Under the pieces are notes generated by a model that was not told the origin of the DNA, did not search any database, and was given only the letters and a program-made list of their open reading frames with translations. The translations under genes and the position numbers were made by a program. Below, one piece after another: positions 16,193 to 23,993 of a stretch of DNA of 44,189 nucleotides. The stretch comes from Rhizobium sp. Q54 (lineage in GTDB: Bacteria > Pseudomonadota > Alphaproteobacteria > UBA828), in assembly GCA_945892755.1 (NCBI GenBank), contig CAMDDO010000018.1, positions 1-44,189 on the forward strand, read 5' to 3'. The stretch's first letter is position 1; every line of letters starts with the position of its first letter.

Positions 16193-18166
16193 ATGGTCCC
16201 CGCGCCCTCAAGCGCCATCATGCTGTTCGGCACCGAGGAGCCACAGGCCGAGGTATTTCGTCTGCGCGCGGGCCGGCTCTCGGCCGAGCTTGAGGCCGGC
16301 AAGCTCCGCTATGTCAGGATCGACGACGTGGAGGCGCTCCGCGCGATTGCCTTCGTGGTGCGCGGACCCGGCTGGGAAACCCTTTATCCGGCGCTCTCCA
16401 AGCTCGAAATCGATCATGACGACGCGCGCTTCACGGTCGCCTATGACGGCGCGATCGAGGCGCCGTGCGGTCGCTTGCGCCTCAAGGCCGCGATCGAGGG
16501 CCACGCCAATGGCAGTCTCCGCTTCGAGGTGACGTGCGAGGTGCTCAGCGATTTCAATACCAATCGCACCGGCTTCGTGATCCTGCATCCGCTCGCGGGC
16601 GTCGCGGGCACGCCGTGCCAGATCGAGAAGGTCGACGGCTCGATCGAAGAGACGGCGTTTCCCGACCGCGTCATGGCGTTGCAGCCGTTCTTCGACATGC
16701 GCGCGATCAGCCATCAGGTGGCGGCCGGCATTCACGTCACCTGCCGCATGGAGGGCGAGGACGCCTGGGAGTGCGAGGATCAGCGTAATTGGACCGATGC
16801 CTCGTACAAGACCTACTACCGGCCGCTTCGCCTGCCGTTCCCCTATGTCATCGCCAAGGGCAAGACCGTCCACCAAACCTTCACGCTCCGGGTCGACGGC
16901 GTCGCCGCGACCAGGCCGAGCGCGCGCGCCGAACCCATAACCATCGCCCTCGGCGGCGCGCGAGCCGAGACCATGCCGCGCCTTGGTCTTGGCGTGCCGG
17001 CCCATCAGGCGACCGCCTCGCTCGCCGCGGCCGATCTCATTCGCGAGATCGGCCCCCATGTGCTGGTCTGCCCCTATGACCCGAATGAAGGGCATGGCGC
17101 GGCCGAGCTGGTGGCGTATCGGCGCCTCGGCGCAGCGACCGGTGTTCCCATCCAGCTCGAAATTGTCGTGCCCTGCGTGCGGCCGGTGAAGGCTGAGCTC
17201 GCGGACATCGCGGCTGAGGTCAAGGCTGCCGGACTGGTGCCCGATTCCGTGGTGGTCGAGCAGGCGCGGCTGCTCAAATTCACGCTCCAGACCATCGAGG
17301 CGCTTGGTATTCCGACGTTCGAGGAGACCTATGGTGCCGCGCGCGCGGCGTTCCTTGGCGTCACGCTCGGCGGCGGCGTGTTCTCGAGCTTCACCGAACT
17401 CAACCGCAATCACCCGAAGCCCGCGCACTACGACTTCATCACCCATTCGACCTGCGCGGTGGTGCACGAGGCCGACGACCGCTCGGTCATGGAGACGCTC
17501 GAAACGCTGCCCTACATTGTCCGCTCGGTGCGCGGGTTCGCGGACGGCAAACCCTATCGCATCGCGCCGAGCGCGATCGGCATGCGCCAGAATCCCTACG
17601 GCCCCTCGACACACGACAACCGTGACAACGGGCGGCATTCGTTCAACCGGCAGGACCCGCGCCAGCGCGCTCTGTTCGGCGCCGCGTTCACGCTTGGCTT
17701 TGTCGCGCGCATGGCGGCGGGAGGGGTGGACGTCGTGAGTCTCGGTGCGCCGGTCGGCGAGTTCGGCATGGCCTATCGCCGGATGGACCATGCGCAGCCC
17801 TGGTTCGATGAGTTCGACCGACCCGCAGTGTTTCCGCTCTATCACGTCGTCGCGGCGATGGCCGGCGCAGCCGGCAAGCGGCTGATGGTGGCCGAGAGCA
17901 CGCAGCCGGGCCGCGTGCTCGCGCTGAGCCACGCGACGGAAGAGGGCCGCCTGGTCTGGCTGGCCAATCTCACGCCTGAACCGCAGCCGGTTGCGCTTGC
18001 CAATCTGCCGGCGCGGCGCGCCCGCATCGGCCGGCTCGATGCGACGAACTTCGTCGAGGCGACCACCGAGCGCGTGTCCTTCGCGGCGCGGATGGGCGAG
18101 GTCGGCGATCCATCGAAACTGACGCTCGGGGCCTATGGCATCGCTCGCCTGGCTTTCGACGCTTGA
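16193..18166 (+). CDS. D-apionate lactonase (ApnL)-like protein
   Basis: This 657-residue cytoplasmic protein shows no signal peptide. It appears to have a beta-rich N-terminal domain (about 1-240), a TIM-barrel-like middle (about 260-560) and a small beta C-terminal domain (560-657). ECEDQRNWTDASYKTYYRP (193-211) and THSTCAVVHEADDRSVMETL (417-436) are the most conserved-looking stretches, and I associate this pattern with ApnL, the lactonase that opens D-apionolactone. I recalled this from memory and could not check it by alignment. A lactonase fits the context well: two candidate sugar C1-dehydrogenases lie in the divergent operon. Acidic residues in CEDQRNW and HEADDRS are candidate catalytic positions. 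The start at 16193 is 4 bases after the ATPase gene; an ATG at 16220 is possible. Confidence 0.6.
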   Translation: MVPAPSSAIMLFGTEEPQAEVFRLRAGRLSAELEAGKLRYVRIDDVEALRAIAFVVRGPGWETLYPALSKLEIDHDDARFTVAYDGAIEAPCGRLRLKAAIEGHANGSLRFEVTCEVLSDFNTNRTGFVILHPLAGVAGTPCQIEKVDGSIEETAFPDRVMALQPFFDMRAISHQVAAGIHVTCRMEGEDAWECEDQRNWTDASYKTYYRPLRLPFPYVIAKGKTVHQTFTLRVDGVAATRPSARAEPITIALGGARAETMPRLGLGVPAHQATASLAAADLIREIGPHVLVCPYDPNEGHGAAELVAYRRLGAATGVPIQLEIVVPCVRPVKAELADIAAEVKAAGLVPDSVVVEQARLLKFTLQTIEALGIPTFEETYGAARAAFLGVTLGGGVFSSFTELNRNHPKPAHYDFITHSTCAVVHEADDRSVMETLETLPYIVRSVRGFADGKPYRIAPSAIGMRQNPYGPSTHDNRDNGRHSFNRQDPRQRALFGAAFTLGFVARMAAGGVDVVSLGAPVGEFGMAYRRMDHAQPWFDEFDRPAVFPLYHVVAAMAGAAGKRLMVAESTQPGRVLALSHATEEGRLVWLANLTPEPQPVALANLPARRARIGRLDATNFVEATTERVSFAARMGEVGDPSKLTLGAYGIARLAFDA

Positions 18167-18194
18167 AACGCCACCCATAGAGGAAAACACAATC

Positions 18195-18995
18195 ATGGCC
18201 CAGCCATCGCTCAAGCAGATGACCCGACATGGCCGGCTCAAGGTCGGCACCTTCCTGGTCGAATTCAACACGCCTGGCATCGGCCAGATCCTGAAGGCGG
18301 CCGGCTGCGAGTACGTGCTGCTCGACATGGAACATTCTGGCTTCGGCGTCGATACCGTGAAGCAGATGCTGCGCTACATGCAGGCGGCCGACATGCCGGC
18401 GATCGTGCGCGTGCCTTCGCGCGAATACCATCACGCCGCGCGCGCCATGGATGCCGGCGCCGAGGGTATTATGCTGCCGATGATTGGCTCGGCCAAGGTC
18501 GCCAAGGAGCTGCTCTCCTATATCAAATATGCGCCCGAGGGCGGGCGCGGCGTCGCGCTACAGATCGCGCACGATCGCTATGAGCCGGGCCCGGTGCTCG
18601 AGAAGCTCAAGGCGGCCAATCGGCGCAGCACGTTCTTCGCGCTGATCGAGACCGCGGAAGGAGTCGAGAACGCCGACGAGATCGCGGCGCTGAAAGACGT
18701 CGACGCACTTTGGATCGGGCATTTCGATTTGACCGTCTCGATGGGCATACCGGGTCAGTTTGACCACCCGGATTTCATCGCGGCGGTGAATCGGATCGCC
18801 GCGGCGTGCCGCAAGCACAAGAAGTCGCTCGGGCGCTTGGTGCCGAACGCGGCCACGGGAACCGCGCTGTTCAAGCAGGGCTTCGATTTCATCTGCCATT
18901 CGGGCGATGTCTGGATGTTGCAGCAGGCCATGCGCGCGGCGGCCGACGAACTGCATGCCGCCTGCAAGGGTGAGCGCAAATGGGGAGGTGGCTGA
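18195..18995 (+). CDS. HpcH/HpaI-type class II aldolase, paralogue 3
   Basis: This 266-residue aldolase starts at the ATG at 18195, with a GAGGAAAAC ribosome-binding site. It keeps every position placed in paralogue 1: His47 (DMEHSG), Arg72 (VRVP), Glu152 (IET) and Asp178 (FDLTVSMG). By eye it is closer to paralogue 1 than to paralogue 2 (for example IGQILK at 29-34 and GVALQ(V/I)AHDRY at 119-129). It should cleave a 2-oxo-4-hydroxy acid with a divalent metal. It sits between the lactonase-like gene (28-base gap) and the 2-hydroxyacid dehydrogenase (3-base gap), which suggests its product may be reduced or oxidised by the latter. Confidence 0.9.
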   Translation: MAQPSLKQMTRHGRLKVGTFLVEFNTPGIGQILKAAGCEYVLLDMEHSGFGVDTVKQMLRYMQAADMPAIVRVPSREYHHAARAMDAGAEGIMLPMIGSAKVAKELLSYIKYAPEGGRGVALQIAHDRYEPGPVLEKLKAANRRSTFFALIETAEGVENADEIAALKDVDALWIGHFDLTVSMGIPGQFDHPDFIAAVNRIAAACRKHKKSLGRLVPNAATGTALFKQGFDFICHSGDVWMLQQAMRAAADELHAACKGERKWGGG

Positions 18996-18998
18996 GCC

Positions 18999-20051
18999 AT
19001 GGCGTCGACATTCCGGATTGCGCTCTCGAGCGATTTCCTGAAGCCAGATGGCGCGCCGGCGTTTCCGATGTTCGACCGCTCGCCGCTTGACAAGCATCCG
19101 AGTGTCGAGTGGGCCTATCTCAAGGGGCGCGAGGGCCCGGTCAGCGCGGCCGAGCTCGCGGGCTATGACGCGCTGATCCTGCTCGCCCAGCGCTTTGGGA
19201 GGGAAAGCGTACCGTCCGGCGGCCGACTGGCGATCGTCGCGCGCTTCGGGGTGGGCTACGACACGGTCGATGTCGAAGCCTGCTCGGACAACGGCATCGC
19301 GCTGGTGATCACGCCCGATGGCGTGCGCCGGCCGGTCGCGGTTTCGATCATCGCGCTCATGCTGGCCGTCACCGGCAAGCTGCTGACCAAGGACAGACTG
19401 ACGCGCCAAGGGCCGGCTGGCTTCGCCCAGAAGGTCAATCACATGGGCGATGGCCTGGTCGGTCGCACGCTCGGCTCGCTCGGCATGGGCAATATCGGGG
19501 CCGAGATGTTCCGCCTCGCCAAGCCGTTCGACATGAAATTCATCGTCTGCGATCCCTATGCCGACAAGGCAGTCGCGGCCGAGCTCGGCGTTCGCCTGGT
19601 CGACATCGAGACGCTGTTTCGCGAGGCCGATGTGCTCGCGGTCAACTGCCTCTTGAACGACGAGACGCACCATATCGTGAACGCCAAGCGCCTCGCGCTA
19701 ATGAAGCCGAGCGCCTATCTGATCAACACCTCGCGCGGCGGTACGGTGGATCAGAAGGCGTTGACACGCGCGCTCCAGGAGAGCCGCATCGCGGGCGCGG
19801 GGCTCGACGTTCTCGACCCCGAACCACCTGCGGCGGACGATCCCATCCTCAAGCTAGACAATGTCATCCTCAGCCCGCACGCGCTGTGTTGGACCGACCA
19901 ATGCTTCGCCGGCATCGGTGCCGCCGACGTAACCGCCGTGTTCGATGTGATGCGCGGCCAAGCGCCGCGCGGTATTGTCAATCGCGCGATCGTGGACGAT
20001 TCTGGTTGGCTCGCCAAACTTGAGCGCTATCGAGCCGCGTTCGGCGACTGA
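18999..20051 (+). CDS. D-isomer-specific 2-hydroxyacid dehydrogenase
   Basis: This 350-residue NAD(P)-dependent dehydrogenase of the phosphoglycerate/glyoxylate reductase superfamily has the nucleotide-binding motif GSLGMGNIG ending near 167. The catalytic triad is Arg246 (NTSRGG), Glu275 (GLDVLDPEP) and His294 (LSPHAL). An acidic residue at CDPY (184-187), after the Rossmann second strand, suggests NAD+ use. It probably interconverts a 2-oxo acid and a D-2-hydroxy acid made by the aldolases. The ATG at 18999 follows the third aldolase by 3 bases, and it is the last gene of the rightward run. The 561 bases after it hold repeats rather than genes. Confidence 0.92.
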   Translation: MASTFRIALSSDFLKPDGAPAFPMFDRSPLDKHPSVEWAYLKGREGPVSAAELAGYDALILLAQRFGRESVPSGGRLAIVARFGVGYDTVDVEACSDNGIALVITPDGVRRPVAVSIIALMLAVTGKLLTKDRLTRQGPAGFAQKVNHMGDGLVGRTLGSLGMGNIGAEMFRLAKPFDMKFIVCDPYADKAVAAELGVRLVDIETLFREADVLAVNCLLNDETHHIVNAKRLALMKPSAYLINTSRGGTVDQKALTRALQESRIAGAGLDVLDPEPPAADDPILKLDNVILSPHALCWTDQCFAGIGAADVTAVFDVMRGQAPRGIVNRAIVDDSGWLAKLERYRAAFGD

Positions 20052-20099
20052 TTGGAGTTTCCCTCACTTTGCTTCGGGACCACCCGGCAGTGACCGGCT

Positions 20100-20177
20100 C
20101 CCGGTTTGTCGGACCAAGGTAGCCTGAGAAATTCCAAGCCTAAGCCTGTCCCGGTTTGTGGCCCAAGGCTCAGGCTA
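20100..20177. repeat. Direct repeats plus 9-base inverted repeat downstream of the sugar operon
   Basis: CCCGGTTTGTCGGACCAAGG (20100-20119) recurs as CCCGGTTTGTGGCCCAAGG (20150-20168) with small differences. TAGCCTGAG (20120-20128) and CTCAGGCTA (20169-20177) are perfect inverted repeats, so the unit can fold as a stem with a 40-base loop. It begins about 50 bases after the dehydrogenase stop codon. It may be a transcript-end structure or a degenerate repetitive element; no T-run follows. Confidence 0.45.
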
Positions 20178-20238
20178 GTTTGCAAGCGTGTTGGGCCTGG
20201 GTGATGAAATGCCTCCGGCGCAATTGGGTCAACTTGGT

Positions 20239-20253
20239 CGAAACATGCTCTAG
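20239..20253. repeat. 15-base motif, copy 2, inverted relative to 3804-3818
   Basis: CGAAACATGCTCTAG is the reverse complement of CTAGAGCATGTTCCG (3804-3818) except for one base. The two copies lie just outside the two ends of the sugar block, in opposite orientation. They are short, so chance or a genome-wide repeat family remains possible. Confidence 0.4.
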
Positions 20254-20523
20254 GTTCGCGTTCGCAATGGGTAAAATGGGAGCGACGACCCGGGCGCAGG
20301 CCGTGGTGCGTGCCTGCAAGGTTCAGCTCTCGACGCGACCCCTCGGCCGGCATCGCCCGCACGAACAGCGGCGCGGCCAATCCTTACCCGAAAGGGTTAC
20401 TTGCGGGGGGGTGGTGCGCTCGCAATGAATGAAGGTGCTCCGCTTCGGCGCTGCGCGTGCTGTCGATCGCTCTGTCCCGAGCCCTCCATTGGGCGGTGAA
20501 CTGGGAAACGCGATACAGCCGGT

Positions 20524-20553
20524 GGCGCATGGGACAGCGGCGCATGGGACGGC
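20524..20553. repeat. Tandem 15-base direct repeat upstream of cassette 2
   Basis: GGCGCATGGGACAGC (20524-20538) is immediately followed by GGCGCATGGGACGGC (20539-20553), identical at 14 of 15 positions. The pair ends about 60 bases before the binding-protein start at 20613. That is a plausible place for activator or repressor sites of a promoter further upstream, or for an element in the 5' leader. Confidence 0.45.
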
Positions 20554-20612
20554 GATTGGCCTTGGCGCCCCGGTGGGGACTTCACCATCAAAGCCAAACT
20601 AGGGAGAGCAGC

Positions 20613-21887
20613 ATGCACGAAAGACCTCTATCGTTCAGGCGATGGCTTGGCGCGGGTGTTGCGCTCGGCATCGCTGCCGGACTGGCTCTGGCCGGTACCG
20701 GGCAGGCTCGGGCGGCCGATGACGGACCGATCAAGATTTGCGCGATCGACGATCACTCGGGCGACTTCGCGTTGATCGTGAAGCCGAAGACGCTTGGCTA
20801 CCAGACCGCGATCAAGGAGATCAACGACAAGGGCGGCGTGCTCGGCCGCAAGCTCGAGCTTGTGTTCTATGACGGGCAATCCGACGTGAAGCGTCATCAG
20901 GAGCTGACCGAGAAGTGCATCCTCGATGACGAAGTCAATGTGGTGATGGCGGGCGCGACCAGCTCGGCCCGCGAGGCGGCTCGGGCCGTCGCGGTCAAGA
21001 ACAAGGTTATTTACTGGCACAACAACCAGGGCGAGGGCGGCATCGCGGATCACTACTCGTTCTTCACCGGACCAATTCCCGAACAGCAGATCCTCACGGG
21101 CGTCGAATACATGATCAAGAAATTCGGCCCGAAGATGTACATCCTCGCGGCCGATTATGGCTTCGGCCAGGTCAGCGCGATATGGACGCATGTCGCCGCC
21201 GGTCTCTATGGCGGCGAGATCGTCGGCGAGGAGTTCATCCCGCTCGGCAATGCGGACTACGCGGCAACCATCGCCAACGTGCAGAAGGCAAAGCCGGACT
21301 TCGGCGTGTTCTATCTGGTCGGCGGGGCTCAATATAACTACTACCCGCAGGCCGCCGCGGCCGGCGCGACGATTCCGGCCATGTCGACGGTCAACATCCA
21401 GCAGGGCTATGAGCACAAACGCTATCCGCCCCCGGCGCTGAAGGACATGTATGTCCCGTTCGCCTATCTCGAGGAGACGCCCGGCGACGCCGCGGCGCGC
21501 TTCAACAAGATGGCGCGCGAGGTCAACCCCGACGAGCCGTACATCAATGAGATGACCCGCGCCGGCTATATCGCGGTGCATTTGATGGCGCTGGCTTGGC
21601 AGCGCGCCGGCACGACCGAGACCGAGGAGACCATCAAGGCGCTGCAATCGGGTCTCTTCTTCGATGCGCCCGAGGGCCGCGTGTTTCTCGACCCGGCTAC
21701 TCACCATCTGACCATCCACATGCGGATGGGCCGCATCAACGAGAAGCACGAGGTCGAGATCGTCGAGGACCTTGGCTTCATCGAGCCGTGGTGGCTGCGC
21801 ACGCTCGGTGTCAATCTGGTCGCGAAGGACGAGGCGCGGCAATTCCTGCCGTGGGATGATCCACGCTACGCGAAGTACAAGAAATAG
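20613..21887 (+). CDS. Amide/urea/branched-chain-type ABC transporter substrate-binding protein (cassette 2)
   Basis: This 424-residue periplasmic protein of the LivJ/AmiC/FmdD class starts at the ATG at 20613 behind AGGGAGAG. The signal peptide is clear: RPLSFRRW, a hydrophobic core and cleavage after ARA near residue 34. The mature domain opens with IKICAIDDHSGDFA and contains INDKGGVLGRKLELVFYDGQ, both typical of type I periplasmic binding proteins. The following genes encode its channel, two ATPases and an FmdA-type amidase, so a short amide such as formamide or acetamide, or a urea analogue, is the likely ligand (inference). Its tail is paralogous to the partial protein at 1-134. Confidence 0.9.
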   Translation: MHERPLSFRRWLGAGVALGIAAGLALAGTGQARAADDGPIKICAIDDHSGDFALIVKPKTLGYQTAIKEINDKGGVLGRKLELVFYDGQSDVKRHQELTEKCILDDEVNVVMAGATSSAREAARAVAVKNKVIYWHNNQGEGGIADHYSFFTGPIPEQQILTGVEYMIKKFGPKMYILAADYGFGQVSAIWTHVAAGLYGGEIVGEEFIPLGNADYAATIANVQKAKPDFGVFYLVGGAQYNYYPQAAAAGATIPAMSTVNIQQGYEHKRYPPPALKDMYVPFAYLEETPGDAAARFNKMAREVNPDEPYINEMTRAGYIAVHLMALAWQRAGTTETEETIKALQSGLFFDAPEGRVFLDPATHHLTIHMRMGRINEKHEVEIVEDLGFIEPWWLRTLGVNLVAKDEARQFLPWDDPRYAKYKK

Positions 21888-21896
21888 GCGAGGCAG

Positions 21897-21933
21897 CCGG
21901 CGCGGGCGAGGCTGACTACCTCACCCGCGCCGG
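21897..21933 (+). promoter_or_regulatory. Strong intercistronic hairpin between binding protein and livH (cassette 2)
   Basis: CCGGCGCGGGCGAGG (21897-21911) pairs with CCTCACCCGCGCCGG (21919-21933) with one C-A mismatch and a 7-base loop, giving ten uninterrupted G-C-rich outer pairs and four inner ones. There is no T-run. It starts ten bases after the binding-protein stop codon, the same relative place as the hairpins at 162-193 and 13273-13299. Confidence 0.65.
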
Positions 21934-21972
21934 TTGGCTCACCCGCCTCGAACGCGCCACGGAGCGCTGTCG

Positions 21973-22863
21973 ATGGATACCCTGACCTTCATCGTCAGCC
22001 TGCTCTACCAATACGCGGATACGCTCGCGCTGCTGTTGCTCGCCGCGATCGGTCTGATCGTCATCTTTGGCATGATGGGCGTGATCAACATGGCCAATGG
22101 CGAGATGATGATGATCGGCGCCTACATCACATCGTTCTCGTACTATGCCGGCATCCCGACGCCGCTCGCGGTGATCTTCGGCGGTCTCGGCGCGGGCCTG
22201 GTAGGCATCGTCATCGAGCTTCTGATCATCAGGCGCTTTTACGGCCAGTTGCTGGCCTCACTGGTAGCGACCTGGGGCCTTAGCCTGATCATGAGCCAGG
22301 GCGCTTATCTATTGCTCGGCCCGCTGATCAAGAGCGTGCCGACACCGTTCGGCAGCTTCGGCGTTGGCGATCTGTCGTTTTCCTACTACCGCATTTTCAT
22401 ATTCGCGATGGGGCTGGCGCTGGTCGCGGCGGTCTGGGCGTTGTTCGCGTTCTCGCGCTTCGGCTTGCATGCCCGCGCGACCATGGAAGACCCCTCGATG
22501 GCGCGCGCGCTCGGCGTCGACGTCAAGCGTATCTATTCGCTTACTTTCGGCCTCGGTACCGGGCTCGCGGGCGTCGCCGGCGGGCTGCTGGCCCTGACCT
22601 CGACGATCGGTCCGTTTTACGGCCAGACCTACACGCCGCAAGCCTTCATCACCGTCGTGGTCGGCGGCGGCGCCGAGATTGTTTCCGGCCTACTCGCCAG
22701 CGCTCTGTCGCTTGGCTTGGTCAAGACCGTCGTCATGAATCAGGTCAACATCCTGCTTGGCCACGTCGCCATGCTTGTGTTCGCCCTCGTGGTGATCCGC
22801 ATGATGCCGTCGGGGATCTCCGATTGGGTCGAGCGGCGGCGCAGCCAGGGAAGACGAGCTTGA
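21973..22863 (+). CDS. livH: Branched-chain/amide-type ABC transporter permease LivH (cassette 2)
   Basis: This 296-residue membrane permease is a clear paralogue of the protein at 277-1188, sharing IFGMMGVINMANGEMMMIG (about 31-49) and EDPSMARALGVD (about 174-185). The ATG at 21973 is chosen over an upstream TTG at 21934 because it gives the same MDT start as the paralogue and has GGAG upstream. The stop (22861-22863) is five bases before the livM ATG. Its partner is LivM2. The cargo is presumably the same amide-like compound as that of the binding protein at 20613. Confidence 0.92.
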   Translation: MDTLTFIVSLLYQYADTLALLLLAAIGLIVIFGMMGVINMANGEMMMIGAYITSFSYYAGIPTPLAVIFGGLGAGLVGIVIELLIIRRFYGQLLASLVATWGLSLIMSQGAYLLLGPLIKSVPTPFGSFGVGDLSFSYYRIFIFAMGLALVAAVWALFAFSRFGLHARATMEDPSMARALGVDVKRIYSLTFGLGTGLAGVAGGLLALTSTIGPFYGQTYTPQAFITVVVGGGAEIVSGLLASALSLGLVKTVVMNQVNILLGHVAMLVFALVVIRMMPSGISDWVERRRSQGRRA

Positions 22864-22868
22864 GCGCG

Positions 22869-23993
22869 ATGCTGCCGCTCGCCCGACTGATCGACCGCGC
22901 GCTCGGCCCCGTGAACGGTCCGCTTGAAACCGGCCGCTCGCCACCGTTCTGGCTGATCTTCCTGGGTGTGGTCGCGGTGCTGGTGATCGCGCCGAGCTTT
23001 CTGTCGCGCTATGAGTTGCTCAATTTCAGCAATTTTCTGACCAACATCTTTCTCGCGCTCGGGCTCTGCCTGATTTGGGGCTATGCCGGAATTCTTAGCC
23101 TCGGTCAGTCGGCCTTTCTCGGGCTCGGTGGCTATGCCTATGGCGTTGTTGGCATCAATCTGATCGAGGCGCATGGCAATACCTGGCTTGCGCTGCTCGC
23201 CGGCCTCGGTTTCCCGGTGCTGGTCGCTGCCCTGCTGGGCTGGATCATGTTTTATGCCCGGCTCAAGGGAGTGTACGTCGCCATTCTCATGCTCGTGGTG
23301 ACGCTCTTGATCGAGACGTTCCTCAATCAAACGGCCGGGCAGGGCTGGAGCATCGGCCTCGCACATTTGGGCGGCAATAACGGGCTCGGCCGTTTCTCGG
23401 GCGTGATCCGCGAGCCGCCGTCGCTCACCCTTGGCTTCTCGGCCGACGCCATGATGATTTTTGGCGGCAAGACCCGCGCGTTCTACTACCTGATCGTCGG
23501 GCTCGGCGTGGTCAGCTATCTTGGCTTGCGCGCGCTGGTCAATTCGCGCCTCGGCCACGTGCTGGTAGCGATCCGCGAGGATCCCGATCGCACCGAGACG
23601 CTCGGTTACGACGTGCGGCGTCTGCAGCTTGGCGTCTTCTGTCTGTCGGCGTTATTGGCCTCGCTCTCGGGCATCCTCTATGTCTCGTGGGGCAATTTCA
23701 TCACGCCGAACGTGTTCGGCGTCTATTACAACATCCTGCCGGTGATCTGGGTCGCGGTCGCCGGGCGCAAGAGCCTGACCGCGACCGTGCTCGGCGCGGT
23801 ATTCCTGGTCTGGCTGTCGCAGAAACTCGCGATCCAGGGCGATATCGCCTTCGTGGTGCTTGGCTTCATCCTGCTCGGCGGCATGATGCTGCTTCCGGAA
23901 GGTGTGATCACCGGGATCGGCGAACGCATCGGCCGTCTGTTCGATCGCCTCGGAATCGGCGCGGCGACACGCGGGGGGCGTCATGGCGGCTGA
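22869..23993 (+). CDS. livM: Branched-chain/amide-type ABC transporter permease LivM (cassette 2)
   Basis: This 374-residue protein is paralogous to 1181-2302 throughout, for example in LIDRALGPVNGP and WGYAGILSLGQSAFLGLGG. The ATG at 22869 gives nearly the same length as the paralogue (373). A TTG at 22860 overlapping the livH stop is an alternative start. The open frame continues upstream into livH, but that part has no homology. The end overlaps livG by 11 bases. It forms the channel with LivH2. Confidence 0.91.
   Translation: MLPLARLIDRALGPVNGPLETGRSPPFWLIFLGVVAVLVIAPSFLSRYELLNFSNFLTNIFLALGLCLIWGYAGILSLGQSAFLGLGGYAYGVVGINLIEAHGNTWLALLAGLGFPVLVAALLGWIMFYARLKGVYVAILMLVVTLLIETFLNQTAGQGWSIGLAHLGGNNGLGRFSGVIREPPSLTLGFSADAMMIFGGKTRAFYYLIVGLGVVSYLGLRALVNSRLGHVLVAIREDPDRTETLGYDVRRLQLGVFCLSALLASLSGILYVSWGNFITPNVFGVYYNILPVIWVAVAGRKSLTATVLGAVFLVWLSQKLAIQGDIAFVVLGFILLGGMMLLPEGVITGIGERIGRLFDRLGIGAATRGGRHGG

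Larger units (their letters stand above)
20052..20612. other. Intergenic region between the sugar block and liv-type cassette 2
   Basis: No convincing gene is seen in these 561 bases. They hold two near-identical CCGGTTTGT elements and a 9-base inverted repeat (20100-20177), an inverted copy of the 15-base motif of 3804-3818 (20239-20253), and a 15-base tandem repeat (20524-20553). They end with the AGGGAGAG ribosome-binding site (20601-20608) of the next gene. The sugar-operon terminator and the cassette-2 promoter must lie here, but neither could be fixed. Confidence 0.6.

Noticed and set aside
16208-18328. A 706-codon open frame on the minus strand, antisense to the lactonase-like gene
   Set aside because: It is a composition shadow of GC-rich coding sequence: His/Arg/Glu-rich translation, no recognisable domain, and fully covered by a better-supported gene on the other strand.
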